Shown here in pieces: positions 24,896 through 32,868 of a stretch of DNA of 64,000 nucleotides. The notes beneath the pieces are model-generated. The model made no database searches. It was not told the origin of the DNA and saw nothing but the letters and a program-made list of their open reading frames with translations. Made by a program: the position numbers and the translations under genes. Where the stretch lies: assembly GCF_032193805.1 (NCBI RefSeq), contig NZ_JAVBIK010000001.1, forward strand, positions 1,881,001 to 1,945,000, given 5' to 3'. Position 1 is the first letter of the stretch. Every line of letters starts with the position of its first letter. The stretch comes from Rhodoferax potami. Lineage in GTDB: Bacteria > Pseudomonadota > Gammaproteobacteria > Burkholderiales > Burkholderiaceae_C.

Positions 24896-25870
24896 ATGAG
24901 TAGCACACGCATGAACAACGCCGGGCCGTCCCAAGGTGTGAACACCCCCTTGGGGGGCAGCGAAGTACGCAAAGCGACAAGCGCGGGGGCTAGGAACGTT
25001 CGCCGCGCCAAAGCCGGCACTACCGAACCCGCATGGGTGAAGTGGTCGCTCATCGCTGTGGCGCTAGGCTTTATCTTTTTGTTTCTGGTCTTGCCATTGG
25101 CCGCGGTGTTTACCGAGGCCTTGCGCAAAGGCGGCGAAGAGTTCCTGCTGGCCCTGAAAGAGCCGGACGCCTGGAGCGCCATCCGCCTGACCCTGCTGAT
25201 CGCCGCCATTACGGTGCCGATGAATCTGGTGTTCGGTGTGGCCGCCGCTTGGTGTATTGCCAAATACGAGTTCAAGGGCAAGGCCTTTTTGACCACGCTG
25301 GTGGACCTGCCGTTCTCGGTGTCGCCCGTCGTTGCAGGCCTGATCTATGTCTTGATGTTCGGAGCGCACGGCTGGTTCGGCCCGTGGCTCATGGCCCATG
25401 ACATCAAGATCGTGTTTGCCGTGCCCGGCATTGTGTTGGCCACTATCTTTGTAACGGTCCCGTTCATTGCCCGGGAGTTGATCCCGCTGATGCAGGCCCA
25501 GGGTACCGACGAAGAGCAGGCTGCTCAGGTGCTGGGCGCCAGCGGCTTGCAGACCTTCTGGTATGTGACGCTGCCCAACATCAAGTGGGGCCTGATTTAT
25601 GGCGTCATTTTGTGTAACGCACGCGCCATGGGCGAGTTTGGCGCGGTGTCGGTGGTGTCCGGGCACATCCGTGGCCAGACCAACACCATGCCGCTGCACG
25701 TCGAGATTCTGTACAACGAATACCAGTCGGTAGCCGCCTTCGCCATTGCCTCGTTGCTGGCGCTGCTGGCGCTGGTCACCCTGGTCATCAAGTCCTTTGT
25801 GGAGTGGCAGTTTGAGCGCGACCAGAAGGCCGCTGCAGACTTGCCCCCTGAAAAACCGCTGGGGCTATGA
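24896..25870 (+). CDS. cysW: Sulfate ABC transporter permease CysW with an extended N-terminus
   Basis: Second permease, 324 aa. The core matches Cys[21 protein letters not shown], the EAA loop [20 protein letters not shown] and [20 protein letters not shown]. The first helix starts only near residue 50, about 30 residues later than usual. The extra N-terminal stretch (about residues 13-36, [20 protein letters not shown]) is encoded by DNA that looks like a Comamonadaceae intergenic repeat. A second Met at residue 6 does not remove it. Confidence 0.93.
   Translation: MSSTRMNNAGPSQGVNTPLGGSEVRKATSAGARNVRRAKAGTTEPAWVKWSLIAVALGFIFLFLVLPLAAVFTEALRKGGEEFLLALKEPDAWSAIRLTLLIAAITVPMNLVFGVAAAWCIAKYEFKGKAFLTTLVDLPFSVSPVVAGLIYVLMFGAHGWFGPWLMAHDIKIVFAVPGIVLATIFVTVPFIARELIPLMQAQGTDEEQAAQVLGASGLQTFWYVTLPNIKWGLIYGVILCNARAMGEFGAVSVVSGHIRGQTNTMPLHVEILYNEYQSVAAFAIASLLALLALVTLVIKSFVEWQFERDQKAAADLPPEKPLGL
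24937..25004 (+). repeat. Family B REP-like repeat within the cysW N-terminal coding region
   Basis: The stretch beginning GTGAACACCCCCTTGGGGGG, then CAGCGAAGTACGCAAAGCGA, matches the family B palindrome type (CCCC-TTGGGG core, followed by AGCGA...GCG) also present at 25871-25975 and 28314-28396. It is translated in frame. Confidence 0.5.
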
Positions 25871-25975
25871 ACACCCCCAGGCTTGCCCACTGCGTGTGGC
25901 CGCTTTCCCCCTTGCTGGGGGCAATGCCAGTGGCCCGGCAAAGCCGGTTCCACGGCATTCCTGGCATCGCGTGTT
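25871..25975. repeat. Family B REP-like repeat between cysW and cysA
   Basis: Contains ACACCCCCAGGCTTGCCC, then TTTCCCCCTTGCTGGGGGCA and GGCCCGGCAAAGCCGG, which give several GC-rich stems. It separates the otherwise tightly packed cysW and cysA genes by 138 bases and may influence mRNA stability. Confidence 0.55.
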
Positions 25976-26008
25976 TTCGCGCCGATTTAGTTTTGTGAGA
26001 GAAGAACC

Positions 26009-27100
26009 ATGAGTATTGCAATTCGCAACGTCAGCAAAGACTTCGGCACCTTCAAGGCGCTGCAGGACGTGAACCTGGACATCGAGTCCGGCGAACTCGT
26101 CGCCCTGCTCGGCCCATCCGGCTGCGGCAAGACCACGCTGCTGCGCATCATCGCCGGATTGGAAACGGCTGACCACGGCAACATCCTTTTCAGCGGCGAA
26201 GACACCACCGACGTGCATGTGCGTGAGCGCAATGTGGGCTTTGTATTCCAGCACTACGCGCTGTTCCGCCACATGAGCGTGTTTGACAACGTGGCCTTCG
26301 GCCTGCGTATGAAACCGCGCGCTCTGCGCCCGTCTGAAGCCGTCATCAAGCAAAAAGTGCACGACCTGCTGGGCTTGGTGCAACTGGACTGGCTGGCCGA
26401 CCGCTATCCGGCACAACTCTCTGGGGGGCAGCGCCAGCGTATCGCCCTGGCCCGCGCCTTGGCCGTAGAGCCGAAAGTGCTGCTGCTGGACGAACCCTTT
26501 GGCGCGCTGGATGCCAAAGTGCGCAAGGAACTGCGCCGCTGGCTGCGCCGCCTGCATGACGACTTGCATGTGACCAGTATCTTCGTGACCCACGACCAGG
26601 AAGAAGCCCTGGAAGTGGCCGACCGTGTCGTGCTGATGAACAGCGGCAAGGTCGAGCAAATCGGCTCACCCCAGCAGGTGTGGGACCACCCCGCCAGCCC
26701 GTTTGTCTATGGCTTTTTGGGCGATGTGAACTTGTTCCACGGCCGTGCCCACGAAGGCGAAATGCTGATCGGCGAAGACCACCACGGCGTTCGCCTGGCC
26801 AGCCCTGAGCACAGCGAAGCGCAAAACGCCAAAGCCTTTGCCTATGTGCGCCCGCACGATCTGGATGTGCAGCCCTACAAGGCAGGCCAGCCGGTGAGCG
26901 GCATCGTCGCCAAGCTGGTGCGCGCCATTGTGGTGGGCCCGATTGCCCGCTTGGAGCTGCTGCCCGAAGACCGCAGCGCAGCGGGCAGCGGCGACATCAT
27001 CGAAGCCCAGATCGGCGCGCAGGAGTACAAAGCGCTGGAACTCAAAGACGGCGACACCGTGGTGCTGACACCGCGCAAGGCACGGGTGTTTACCGCGTGA
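26009..27100 (+). CDS. cysA: Sulfate ABC transporter ATPase CysA
   Basis: ATPase of the sulfate/thiosulfate importer, 363 aa. Walker [11 protein letters not shown]-loop [20 protein letters not shown] (diagnostic for CysA), signature LSGGQRQR, Walker B VLLLDEP and [16 protein letters not shown] are in order. A TOBE-type regulatory domain follows from about residue 240. GAGAGAAGAACC precedes the start. Its end overlaps the convergent coiled-coil gene by 11 bases. Confidence 0.95.
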   Translation: MSIAIRNVSKDFGTFKALQDVNLDIESGELVALLGPSGCGKTTLLRIIAGLETADHGNILFSGEDTTDVHVRERNVGFVFQHYALFRHMSVFDNVAFGLRMKPRALRPSEAVIKQKVHDLLGLVQLDWLADRYPAQLSGGQRQRIALARALAVEPKVLLLDEPFGALDAKVRKELRRWLRRLHDDLHVTSIFVTHDQEEALEVADRVVLMNSGKVEQIGSPQQVWDHPASPFVYGFLGDVNLFHGRAHEGEMLIGEDHHGVRLASPEHSEAQNAKAFAYVRPHDLDVQPYKAGQPVSGIVAKLVRAIVVGPIARLELLPEDRSAAGSGDIIEAQIGAQEYKALELKDGDTVVLTPRKARVFTA

Positions 27101-27506
27101 TCAACAAGTAAACAACGGCCGACAGCAGCATCGCGCTAACCGCAGCGGTGGAGTAAGACACCAGCGCCAGTCTGCGGCGATGAAGCTCCACCCGTTGCAC
27201 CAGGACGGTGTTCTGGTCGGCCAGTTGTTTGATCAGCCCGGTGGCAGAGAGCAACTCCTCCCGCAAATCTCCGACCGAGGCCTGAAGCACCTGGACATCC
27301 GCACGCAAGCGCTGGAGTGAATCGTCCGCTACATCGACCCCCGTAGCGCCGGCACCGGCTTGGGGAGCCACCTCAGCGTCGTTCTTTTTTCTGCGGGTAA
27401 CAGCGCCCCACAATTTGGTAGCGCCCTCTGCGACTTTGGGCGCAGCGTCGATCACTTGACCCCAAGGTACGTTGGAAAGCACAGTGATGATGGTTCCTGC
27501 GGCCAT
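27090..27506 (-). CDS. Small coiled-coil protein with C-terminal membrane anchor, unknown family
   Basis: A 138-residue protein: a short N-terminal hydrophobic part ([18 protein letters not shown]), a basic patch RRKKND, a heptad-like region about residues 60-105 ([20 protein letters not shown] onwards) suggesting a coiled coil, and a C-terminal transmembrane helix at about 112-136. Tail-anchored arrangement is inferred. Convergent overlap with cysA by 11 bases. GGAGGAGA precedes the start, supporting real translation. No family recognised. Confidence 0.65.
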   Translation of the reverse strand: MAAGTIITVLSNVPWGQVIDAAPKVAEGATKLWGAVTRRKKNDAEVAPQAGAGATGVDVADDSLQRLRADVQVLQASVGDLREELLSATGLIKQLADQNTVLVQRVELHRRRLALVSYSTAAVSAMLLSAVVYLLITR

Positions 27507-27671
27507 GAAAATCTCCTCCTGGGGGTTAAAGGACCCTGCGTGTCCCCTTCATTTTGCGGGATGCCCCGTTTTCACCGGAAGCGGTAGGGGCACCGGGCCT
27601 TGGCAGTTACTACAAAAAACGTAGCAACTCCCGCAATCTACATAAGGGCTAGCATCAGATTTGGCTTGAAA

Positions 27672-28298
27672 TCACAAGCCGCAGCCCCGCAGAATAAACG
27701 ACACCAGGTGCTGGGTCGCGCGCTCAAAGTCTTGCTCACCGAGCATCTCCTGGTCCATCACGGCACAAACCTGCACATCAAAGTCAGCATAGGTCTGGGT
27801 GGCGGCCCAGATGGTGAAGAAAAGGTGCATGCCGTCCACCGGGGCGATGCGCCCGGCGTCCACCCATGCTTGCACCACCGCGGCTTTTTCCAGGGTGAGT
27901 TGGCGCAAGTCGGTAGCCAGCAGCTCTTTGACCACGGGCGCGCCGTGCAACAGTTCATTGGCCCACACTTTGGAGCCATCAGGCCGCTGGGCGGAGAGCT
28001 CCATCTTGGCGCGTATGTATTGCTCCAGGGCGGTGCGCGGGTCGGCATCGACAGTGATGCCATGGGTGGGCACCAGCCAGTCGCTCAGAATTTGGGCCAG
28101 TACGGCGCGGTACAGCACTTCTTTGCTGCCGAAATAGTAGTGCAGGTTGGCCTTGGGCAGGCCACTGGCCTCGGCAATCGCGGCCATGGTGGCGCCACCA
28201 AAACCGGCGCGGGCAAACACTTTTTCGGCGGCAGACAAAATAAGGGCCTCATTCGCCCGGCGAATGAGGCCCTTGGGAGCTTCGGCAACGTGGGTCAT
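27672..28298 (-). CDS. TetR-family regulator, RutR-like
   Basis: A 208-residue TetR repressor with the helix-turn-helix ATMAAIAEASGLPKANLHYYFGSKEVLYRAVLA (shown here by its ends: ATMAAIAEASGL at about residue 37, then YYFGSKEVLYRAV). Ligand-domain blocks such as ANELLHGAPVV and FFTIWAATQTYADFD are typical of RutR, the uracil/thymine-responsive regulator. It lies 3' of an NMT1-type ABC operon on the same strand. A RutR-like box lies in front of that operon, so pyrimidine-responsive control is likely. Confidence 0.82.
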   Translation of the reverse strand: MTHVAEAPKGLIRRANEALILSAAEKVFARAGFGGATMAAIAEASGLPKANLHYYFGSKEVLYRAVLAQILSDWLVPTHGITVDADPRTALEQYIRAKMELSAQRPDGSKVWANELLHGAPVVKELLATDLRQLTLEKAAVVQAWVDAGRIAPVDGMHLFFTIWAATQTYADFDVQVCAVMDQEMLGEQDFERATQHLVSFILRGCGL

Positions 28299-28313
28299 GT
28301 CGCCGAACTATAA

Positions 28314-28396
28314 ACGCCCCCGCGCTCCGCCGCTGCGCGGGTCGCTGCCCCCCGAGGGGCCGCGTTACGCCTTGGGGCGGCCCGGCGGCGAAACGT
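28314..28396. repeat. Family B REP-like repeat
   Basis: GC-rich palindromic stretch with CCCCCGCGCTCCGCCGCTGC, CGCTGCCCCCCGAGGGGCCG and CTTGGGGCGGCCCGGCGG. It fills the whole gap between the binding protein gene and the tetR gene and could act as an RNA stem after the binding protein stop. Confidence 0.6.
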
Positions 28397-28398
28397 CA

Positions 28399-29403
28399 TC
28401 ACTTCTGGGCAGCTTCGTAGATGGCGTGCGAATACGCAGCCTTGCCCGGGTCTTTCTTGATCACCGGGTCGCTGCCACCAGCCAGCAACACTTTGACGGT
28501 ACGCTCGTAGGCGGCGGGCTCGAGGTACCCAATTTTCTTGGTACCGGCATTGGTGATCAGCTTGGCCACGTTTTCCATCTGGCGTTTCTGCACTTTCACG
28601 CTAGCGCTACCGGAGGTGTCTGCAGCCACCACGGCTTTGGCAGCACCTTCAGGGTCTTTGACCGCAGCATCCCAGCCCTTGAGTGTGGCTTTGAGGAACT
28701 TGCCCATCTTGGCCACGAAGGCGGGGTCTTTCAGGTTGCCTTCGAGCACGTACAAGCCGTCTTCCAGCGTGGCTACGCCTTCTTTTTCATAGAAAAAAGT
28801 GACCAGGTCTTTTTCCTTCACACCCGCGTCCACCACTTGCCAGTACTCGTTGTAAATCATGGTGGAGATACAGGCGGCCTGGTTTTGCAGCAGTGGGTCG
28901 ACGTTGAAGCCTTGCTTCAGGATCTTGATGTCGGAGTCGGTTTTCAGGCCGAGCTTACCCATCCAGTTGAGGAAGGGGTATTCGTTTCCGCCATACCAGA
29001 CGCCCAGGGTCTTGCCCTTGAAGTCTTTGGGGCTCGCCACGCCGCTGGCCTTTTTGCAGGTCAGCATCAGGCCGGACTGGTTGAACACTTGGGCCACGTT
29101 CACCAAGGGCACACCAGCTTCACGCGCAGCCAAGGCAGAGGGCATCCAGTCCACCACGATGTCGGCTTGTTTGCCGGCAATCACCTGGGTAGGGGCGATG
29201 TCCGGGCCACCGGGTTTGATGGTCACGTCCAGGCCGGCGTCTTTGTAGAAGCCCTTGGCCGCAGCCATGTAGTAGCCGGCAAACTGGGCCTGGGGCACCC
29301 ACTTGAGCTGCACAGTCACCTTGTCGGCAGCGTGGGCGGCAAAGCCTGCAGCAGCCAGCGCCAGAGCCAGCAGGCTCTTGGCGCATTGGGAAGAACACAT
29401 CAT
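28399..29403 (-). CDS. NMT1/THI5-type ABC substrate-binding protein
   Basis: Periplasmic binding protein, 334 aa, of the NMT1/SsuA group that takes up pyrimidine precursors, taurine or similar molecules. The signal peptide ends AAHAA (residue 25), followed by DKVTVQLKWVPQAQFAGYYM, the usual start of pyrimidine- or riboflavin-type members, and later GKTLGVWYGGNEYPF. AAGGAG precedes the double ATG at 29403/29400. With two permeases and an ATPase encoded upstream, it completes an importer. The RutR-like regulator suggests a pyrimidine-related ligand, by inference. Confidence 0.85.
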   Translation of the reverse strand: MMCSSQCAKSLLALALAAAGFAAHAADKVTVQLKWVPQAQFAGYYMAAAKGFYKDAGLDVTIKPGGPDIAPTQVIAGKQADIVVDWMPSALAAREAGVPLVNVAQVFNQSGLMLTCKKASGVASPKDFKGKTLGVWYGGNEYPFLNWMGKLGLKTDSDIKILKQGFNVDPLLQNQAACISTMIYNEYWQVVDAGVKEKDLVTFFYEKEGVATLEDGLYVLEGNLKDPAFVAKMGKFLKATLKGWDAAVKDPEGAAKAVVAADTSGSASVKVQKRQMENVAKLITNAGTKKIGYLEPAAYERTVKVLLAGGSDPVIKKDPGKAAYSHAIYEAAQK

Positions 29404-29457
29404 GGAAAGCTCCTTCTACGGGTTAATGAAAAATCGCAACACAGACCAAGCGCGGGC

Positions 29458-30351
29458 TCACCCTTCGCGCACCGAGGGATGCCAGAACGCCGCCCGGCGC
29501 TCCAATGCAACTAGCAAGGCGTAGGCCACCGATCCGGTTACTGCCGCCACCACAATCGCGCCCCAGACCAGCGGCATGTTCATGCGCGCAGCCTCAGTGC
29601 TGATGCGAAAACCCAGGCCCGCCGTAGGCGAACCAAAAAACTCCGCCACGATGGCGCCGATAAGCGCCAAGGTGGCATTCACCTTGAGCGCGCCAAAAAT
29701 GAAAGGCAGCGCGGCCGGCAAGCGCAACGCGAGCAAAGTGCGCGGGTAGCTGGCGGCGTAGCTGTACATCAGCTCGCGCTCCAGCTTGCCGGCTGCCTGC
29801 AGGCCCGCGAGGGTAGACACCAGCATGGGGAAGAAGGTCATGAGCACCACCACCGCCGCTTTGGAGGGCCAGTCAAAGCCGAACCACATCACCGCAATGG
29901 GCGCCACACCGACCAGAGGAATCGCACTGGTGAGCGAGGCTACCGGCAGCAGGCCACGCTGCAAAAACGGCATGCGGTCAATCGCCACCGCCACACAAAA
30001 GCCCAAGCCGCAGCCCAGCGCCCAACCGATGAGCACCGCCTTGCCCACGGTTTGCACAAAGTCGCCCCAGAGTTTGGGCGCGTGGTCCCACAGGGCACCC
30101 ATCACCAGGCTAGGTGCGGGCAGCAACACGCGGGGCACATCCAGCGCGCGCACCAAAACCTCCCAGAACAGCACCACCCAGGCACCAAACAGGGCCGCGG
30201 TGGCCATGCCCACCCAGCTGCGACCCTGGATGGCTGCCATGCGGTAGACGCTGTAACCTGCCACCAGGGCCAACAGCACGATGCCGGGCCAGAACCATGG
30301 GGCAAGGCCGGTGGCACCCGCTGCGGTTTCGATTGCGGCTGTATCGCTCAT
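29458..30351 (-). CDS. ABC permease (SsuC/TauC type), second of two
   Basis: Inner-membrane permease, 297 aa. N-terminal helices are followed by the BPD_transp_1 core with the EAA-like loop LMYSYAASYPRTLLALRLPA and the terminal GLGFRISTEAARMNMPLVW. The ATG overlaps the stop of the other permease gene (ATGA). The two permeases are similar in the core (ASRWQSLWLLRLPAALPFLF against ASYPRTLLALRLPAALPFIF) and so probably form a heterodimer. Confidence 0.9.
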   Translation of the reverse strand: MSDTAAIETAAGATGLAPWFWPGIVLLALVAGYSVYRMAAIQGRSWVGMATAALFGAWVVLFWEVLVRALDVPRVLLPAPSLVMGALWDHAPKLWGDFVQTVGKAVLIGWALGCGLGFCVAVAIDRMPFLQRGLLPVASLTSAIPLVGVAPIAVMWFGFDWPSKAAVVVLMTFFPMLVSTLAGLQAAGKLERELMYSYAASYPRTLLALRLPAALPFIFGALKVNATLALIGAIVAEFFGSPTAGLGFRISTEAARMNMPLVWGAIVVAAVTGSVAYALLVALERRAAFWHPSVREG

Positions 30352-31241
30352 TTCGCCCCCCGGCTACGCAACACCAAACGCTCTATACCAGCGACGATGC
30401 CGGTGAGCGCTAAACCCAACAGGGTGGACATCACCAAAGCAGACCAGATTTGCGTGGTTTGCCCGTAATACGAGCCTGTGAGCAAGCGGGCACCCAAGCC
30501 GGCCTGCGCACCGGTGGGCAACTCCGCCACCATGGCGCCGACCAAGCCCGCCGCCACGCCCACCCGCAGTGCGGGAAACAAGAAAGGCAGAGCCGCCGGC
30601 AAACGCAGCAACCACAGTGATTGCCAGCGCGAGGCGGCGTAGGTGTACATCATCTCGGTTTCTATTTTTTGCGGTGAGCGCAGCCCTTGCACCATGGCCA
30701 CCGTGACCGGGAAAAAGCACAGGTACATCGCAATGAATGCTTTAGGCGCAGTGCCTGCGAAACCGAGGCTACCCAGCACCACCAGCACAATGGGCGCGAT
30801 CGCCAGCACCGGCACGGTTTGCGAGGCCACGATCCAGGGCAACAAGGCTTTGTCCAGCGTGCGGCTGTGCACGATGAGCACCGACAGCAGCAAGCCCAAG
30901 GCCGTGCCCATGGCGAAGCCCAGCAAGGTCGACTGGCCAGTGACGATGACGTGATAGATCAGGTTGCGGGGCGAGTCGATGGGCCATTCGGTAAGGCTCT
31001 CATAGAAGTCGGCAGCCACTTGGTGGGGCGCGGGCACGAGGGGGCGCTCCATGGTCATGGTCGCTTCAAACAGCTCCATCTGGGTGTAGCCAGCCTCTTC
31101 GTCCAGCACACGCTCGATGGCGCCTTGCGCATTCATGCCCCAGGCCGCGCTGTACCAGGCCAACACTACGGCCAGCAGCACCACCACGACCGGCAGCCAG
31201 TCGTGCACGATGCGTTGGGTCAGGGTTTTAGTGGTGGCCAT
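30348..31241 (-). CDS. ABC permease (SsuC/TauC type), first of two
   Basis: Inner-membrane permease, 297 aa, with an N-terminal helix (WLPVVVVLLAVVLAWYSAAW), a long periplasmic stretch holding conserved VPAPHQVAADFYES, then the core with MMYTYAASRWQSLWLLRLPA and GAMVAELPTGAQAGLGARLL. Its start overlaps the end of the ATPase gene by 14 bases and its stop overlaps the next permease. Substrate as for the operon. Confidence 0.9.
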   Translation of the reverse strand: MATTKTLTQRIVHDWLPVVVVLLAVVLAWYSAAWGMNAQGAIERVLDEEAGYTQMELFEATMTMERPLVPAPHQVAADFYESLTEWPIDSPRNLIYHVIVTGQSTLLGFAMGTALGLLLSVLIVHSRTLDKALLPWIVASQTVPVLAIAPIVLVVLGSLGFAGTAPKAFIAMYLCFFPVTVAMVQGLRSPQKIETEMMYTYAASRWQSLWLLRLPAALPFLFPALRVGVAAGLVGAMVAELPTGAQAGLGARLLTGSYYGQTTQIWSALVMSTLLGLALTGIVAGIERLVLRSRGAK

Positions 31242-32058
31242 CGGCTAAGGCCTCGCGCACTTCATGAGCCAACGCCATGAACTCGGGCGTATCCCGCAAG
31301 CCCAGGTGGCGCTCATCGGGCAATGGGGAGTCAATCACCTTGACGATGCGCCCGGGGCGCGGAGACATCACCACAATTTTGGTGGACAGATAGACCGCTT
31401 CCGAGATGCTGTGGGTCACAAACACCACGGTGCGCCGCTCGCGCTGCCAGAGCTGCTGCAACTGTTCATTGAGCCGGTCGCGGGTGATCTCGTCGAGCGC
31501 ACCAAAGGGCTCGTCCATCATCAGGATCTTGGGCTCGAAGGACAGCGCGCGCGCAATCGACACGCGCTGCTGCATGCCACCGGAGAGCTGCCACGGGTAT
31601 TTGCCCTCAAAACCTTTGAGACCCACGCGCTCCAAGTGCTCGAGGGCAATGGCTTTGGCCTCGACCCTGCCTTTGCCTTGGATTTGAAGCGGCAGGGTCA
31701 CGTTGGCCAGCACATTGCGCCAAGGGAACAGCGCGGGTGCCTGGAACACATAACCATAGGCACGGGCCAGCCGGGCGTCATGCGGGCTCACACCATTGAC
31801 CAGCACCTCGCCGGAGCTGATGTGCTCGAGGTCTGCAATCACCCGCATCAGCGTGGTTTTGCCACAACCGGACGGGCCGATCAGGGAGACAAACTCGCCG
31901 GCGCGTATGTCCAGATCAATGTTGGACAGCGCGTGAACCGGTGTATCCGCCGTCTGGTAGATGACGCTGGCATTGCGGACAGCCACCGCGGTGCGGGCAG
32001 CGATGGGCGCCGCAGTGTGGGAGGTGGCCCGGGGGCCTGATGCTTCGGAATGGTTCAT
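31228..32058 (-). CDS. ABC ATPase (SsuB/TauB type), first gene of the NMT1-type operon
   Basis: ATP-hydrolysing subunit, about 276 aa. Walker [14 protein letters not shown]-loop YVFQAPALFPWRNVLANV, signature QLSGGMQQRVSIARAL, Walker [14 protein letters not shown] and the switch His in FVTHSISEAVYLS are all present. The ATG at 32058 is chosen; a GTG two codons upstream (32064) is equally open, and neither has a clear ribosome site. The operon order is ATPase, permease, permease, binding protein, TetR. Confidence 0.9.
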   Translation of the reverse strand: MNHSEASGPRATSHTAAPIAARTAVAVRNASVIYQTADTPVHALSNIDLDIRAGEFVSLIGPSGCGKTTLMRVIADLEHISSGEVLVNGVSPHDARLARAYGYVFQAPALFPWRNVLANVTLPLQIQGKGRVEAKAIALEHLERVGLKGFEGKYPWQLSGGMQQRVSIARALSFEPKILMMDEPFGALDEITRDRLNEQLQQLWQRERRTVVFVTHSISEAVYLSTKIVVMSPRPGRIVKVIDSPLPDERHLGLRDTPEFMALAHEVREALADGHH

Positions 32059-32127
32059 TGGCACACAGTAGCAGGAGTCATGGCTGCACCAAGGATGGGC
32101 ACAGCCGCCGATTCAACCGTCACAAGT

Positions 32128-32143
32128 TAACCAAACGGTCAAG
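32128..32143. promoter_or_regulatory. RutR-like operator upstream of the NMT1-type ABC operon
   Basis: On the minus strand the 16 bases read TTGACCGTTTGGTTAA. The E. coli RutR consensus is TTGACCANNTGGTCAA, so 12 of the 14 defined positions agree. It lies about 70 bases before the ATPase start. A RutR-like TetR gene closes the same operon. Confidence 0.7.
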
Positions 32144-32207
32144 TTATAGACCCATCCTAGCCAGTTCCGTGCCAAACCTATTACGGGGTTTGTACGGGGC
32201 CTGTGTT

Positions 32208-32849
32208 TCAAACCTTGTCCGGGGGAGCGCCTATGGGCTGCAGGCGGCCGAGCTTGTGGGCCAACTCGATGGCCGAGCTCACCCCCATTTTTTCGAAGAT
32301 GTTGGCGCGATGAAACTCCACCGTGCGCGGAGTGATGCCTAGGTAATCGGCAATGTTCTTGTTGTAGTGCCCCAAGATGAGCTGGTCCAGCACCTCGCGC
32401 TCACGGGGGCTCAGCGAAGCCAGTGCATAGCGCAGGCGATGCGCCTCTTGGTTGGCGTTGCCGTTTGCCGCTGCAGCGGCCAGGGCCTGCTCGACACGGT
32501 CGACCAGCACATTGTCTTGAAACGGTTTTTCCAGAAAGTCCCAGGCCCCGTTTTTCACGGCGGCAACTGCCGTGCCCACATCGCCATTGCCCGTCAAAAA
32601 CAACACGGGCCAGGGGCAGGCCAATGCTTTGAGTTGCTCAAACACCTGCAGGCCGGTCATGGGCACCATCCGGATATCGAGCAGCACCACTGCCTGCTCC
32701 CACACACCGGCGCGGGCTTTGACCGAGTCGATAAACGGCGGACCGCTGTCCCAGGTGGTGGCTTTGTGACCCCGCGAGTCGAACAACCATGCCAAGCCCT
32801 CGCGCATGTCGGCGTCGTCATCAACAATGTAAATGGCTGCAGTGCTCAC
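32208..32849 (-). CDS. LuxR-type response regulator, DctR/FixJ-like
   Basis: Two-component response regulator, 213 aa. Receiver domain with acidic pocket VDDDAD, phospho-acceptor D58 (VVLLDIRM) and K in FLEKPF; then a LuxR-type helix-turn-helix at about residues 143-200 (LSPREREVLDQLILGHYNKN then IADYLGITPRTVEFHRANIF). It lies 19 bases after the kinase gene on the same strand, so the pair is an operon. In relatives such pairs control C4-dicarboxylate or similar organic-acid uptake. Confidence 0.9.
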   Translation of the reverse strand: MSTAAIYIVDDDADMREGLAWLFDSRGHKATTWDSGPPFIDSVKARAGVWEQAVVLLDIRMVPMTGLQVFEQLKALACPWPVLFLTGNGDVGTAVAAVKNGAWDFLEKPFQDNVLVDRVEQALAAAAANGNANQEAHRLRYALASLSPREREVLDQLILGHYNKNIADYLGITPRTVEFHRANIFEKMGVSSAIELAHKLGRLQPIGAPPDKV

Positions 32850-32868
32850 AGGTGCCTTTCTGGGGGGC

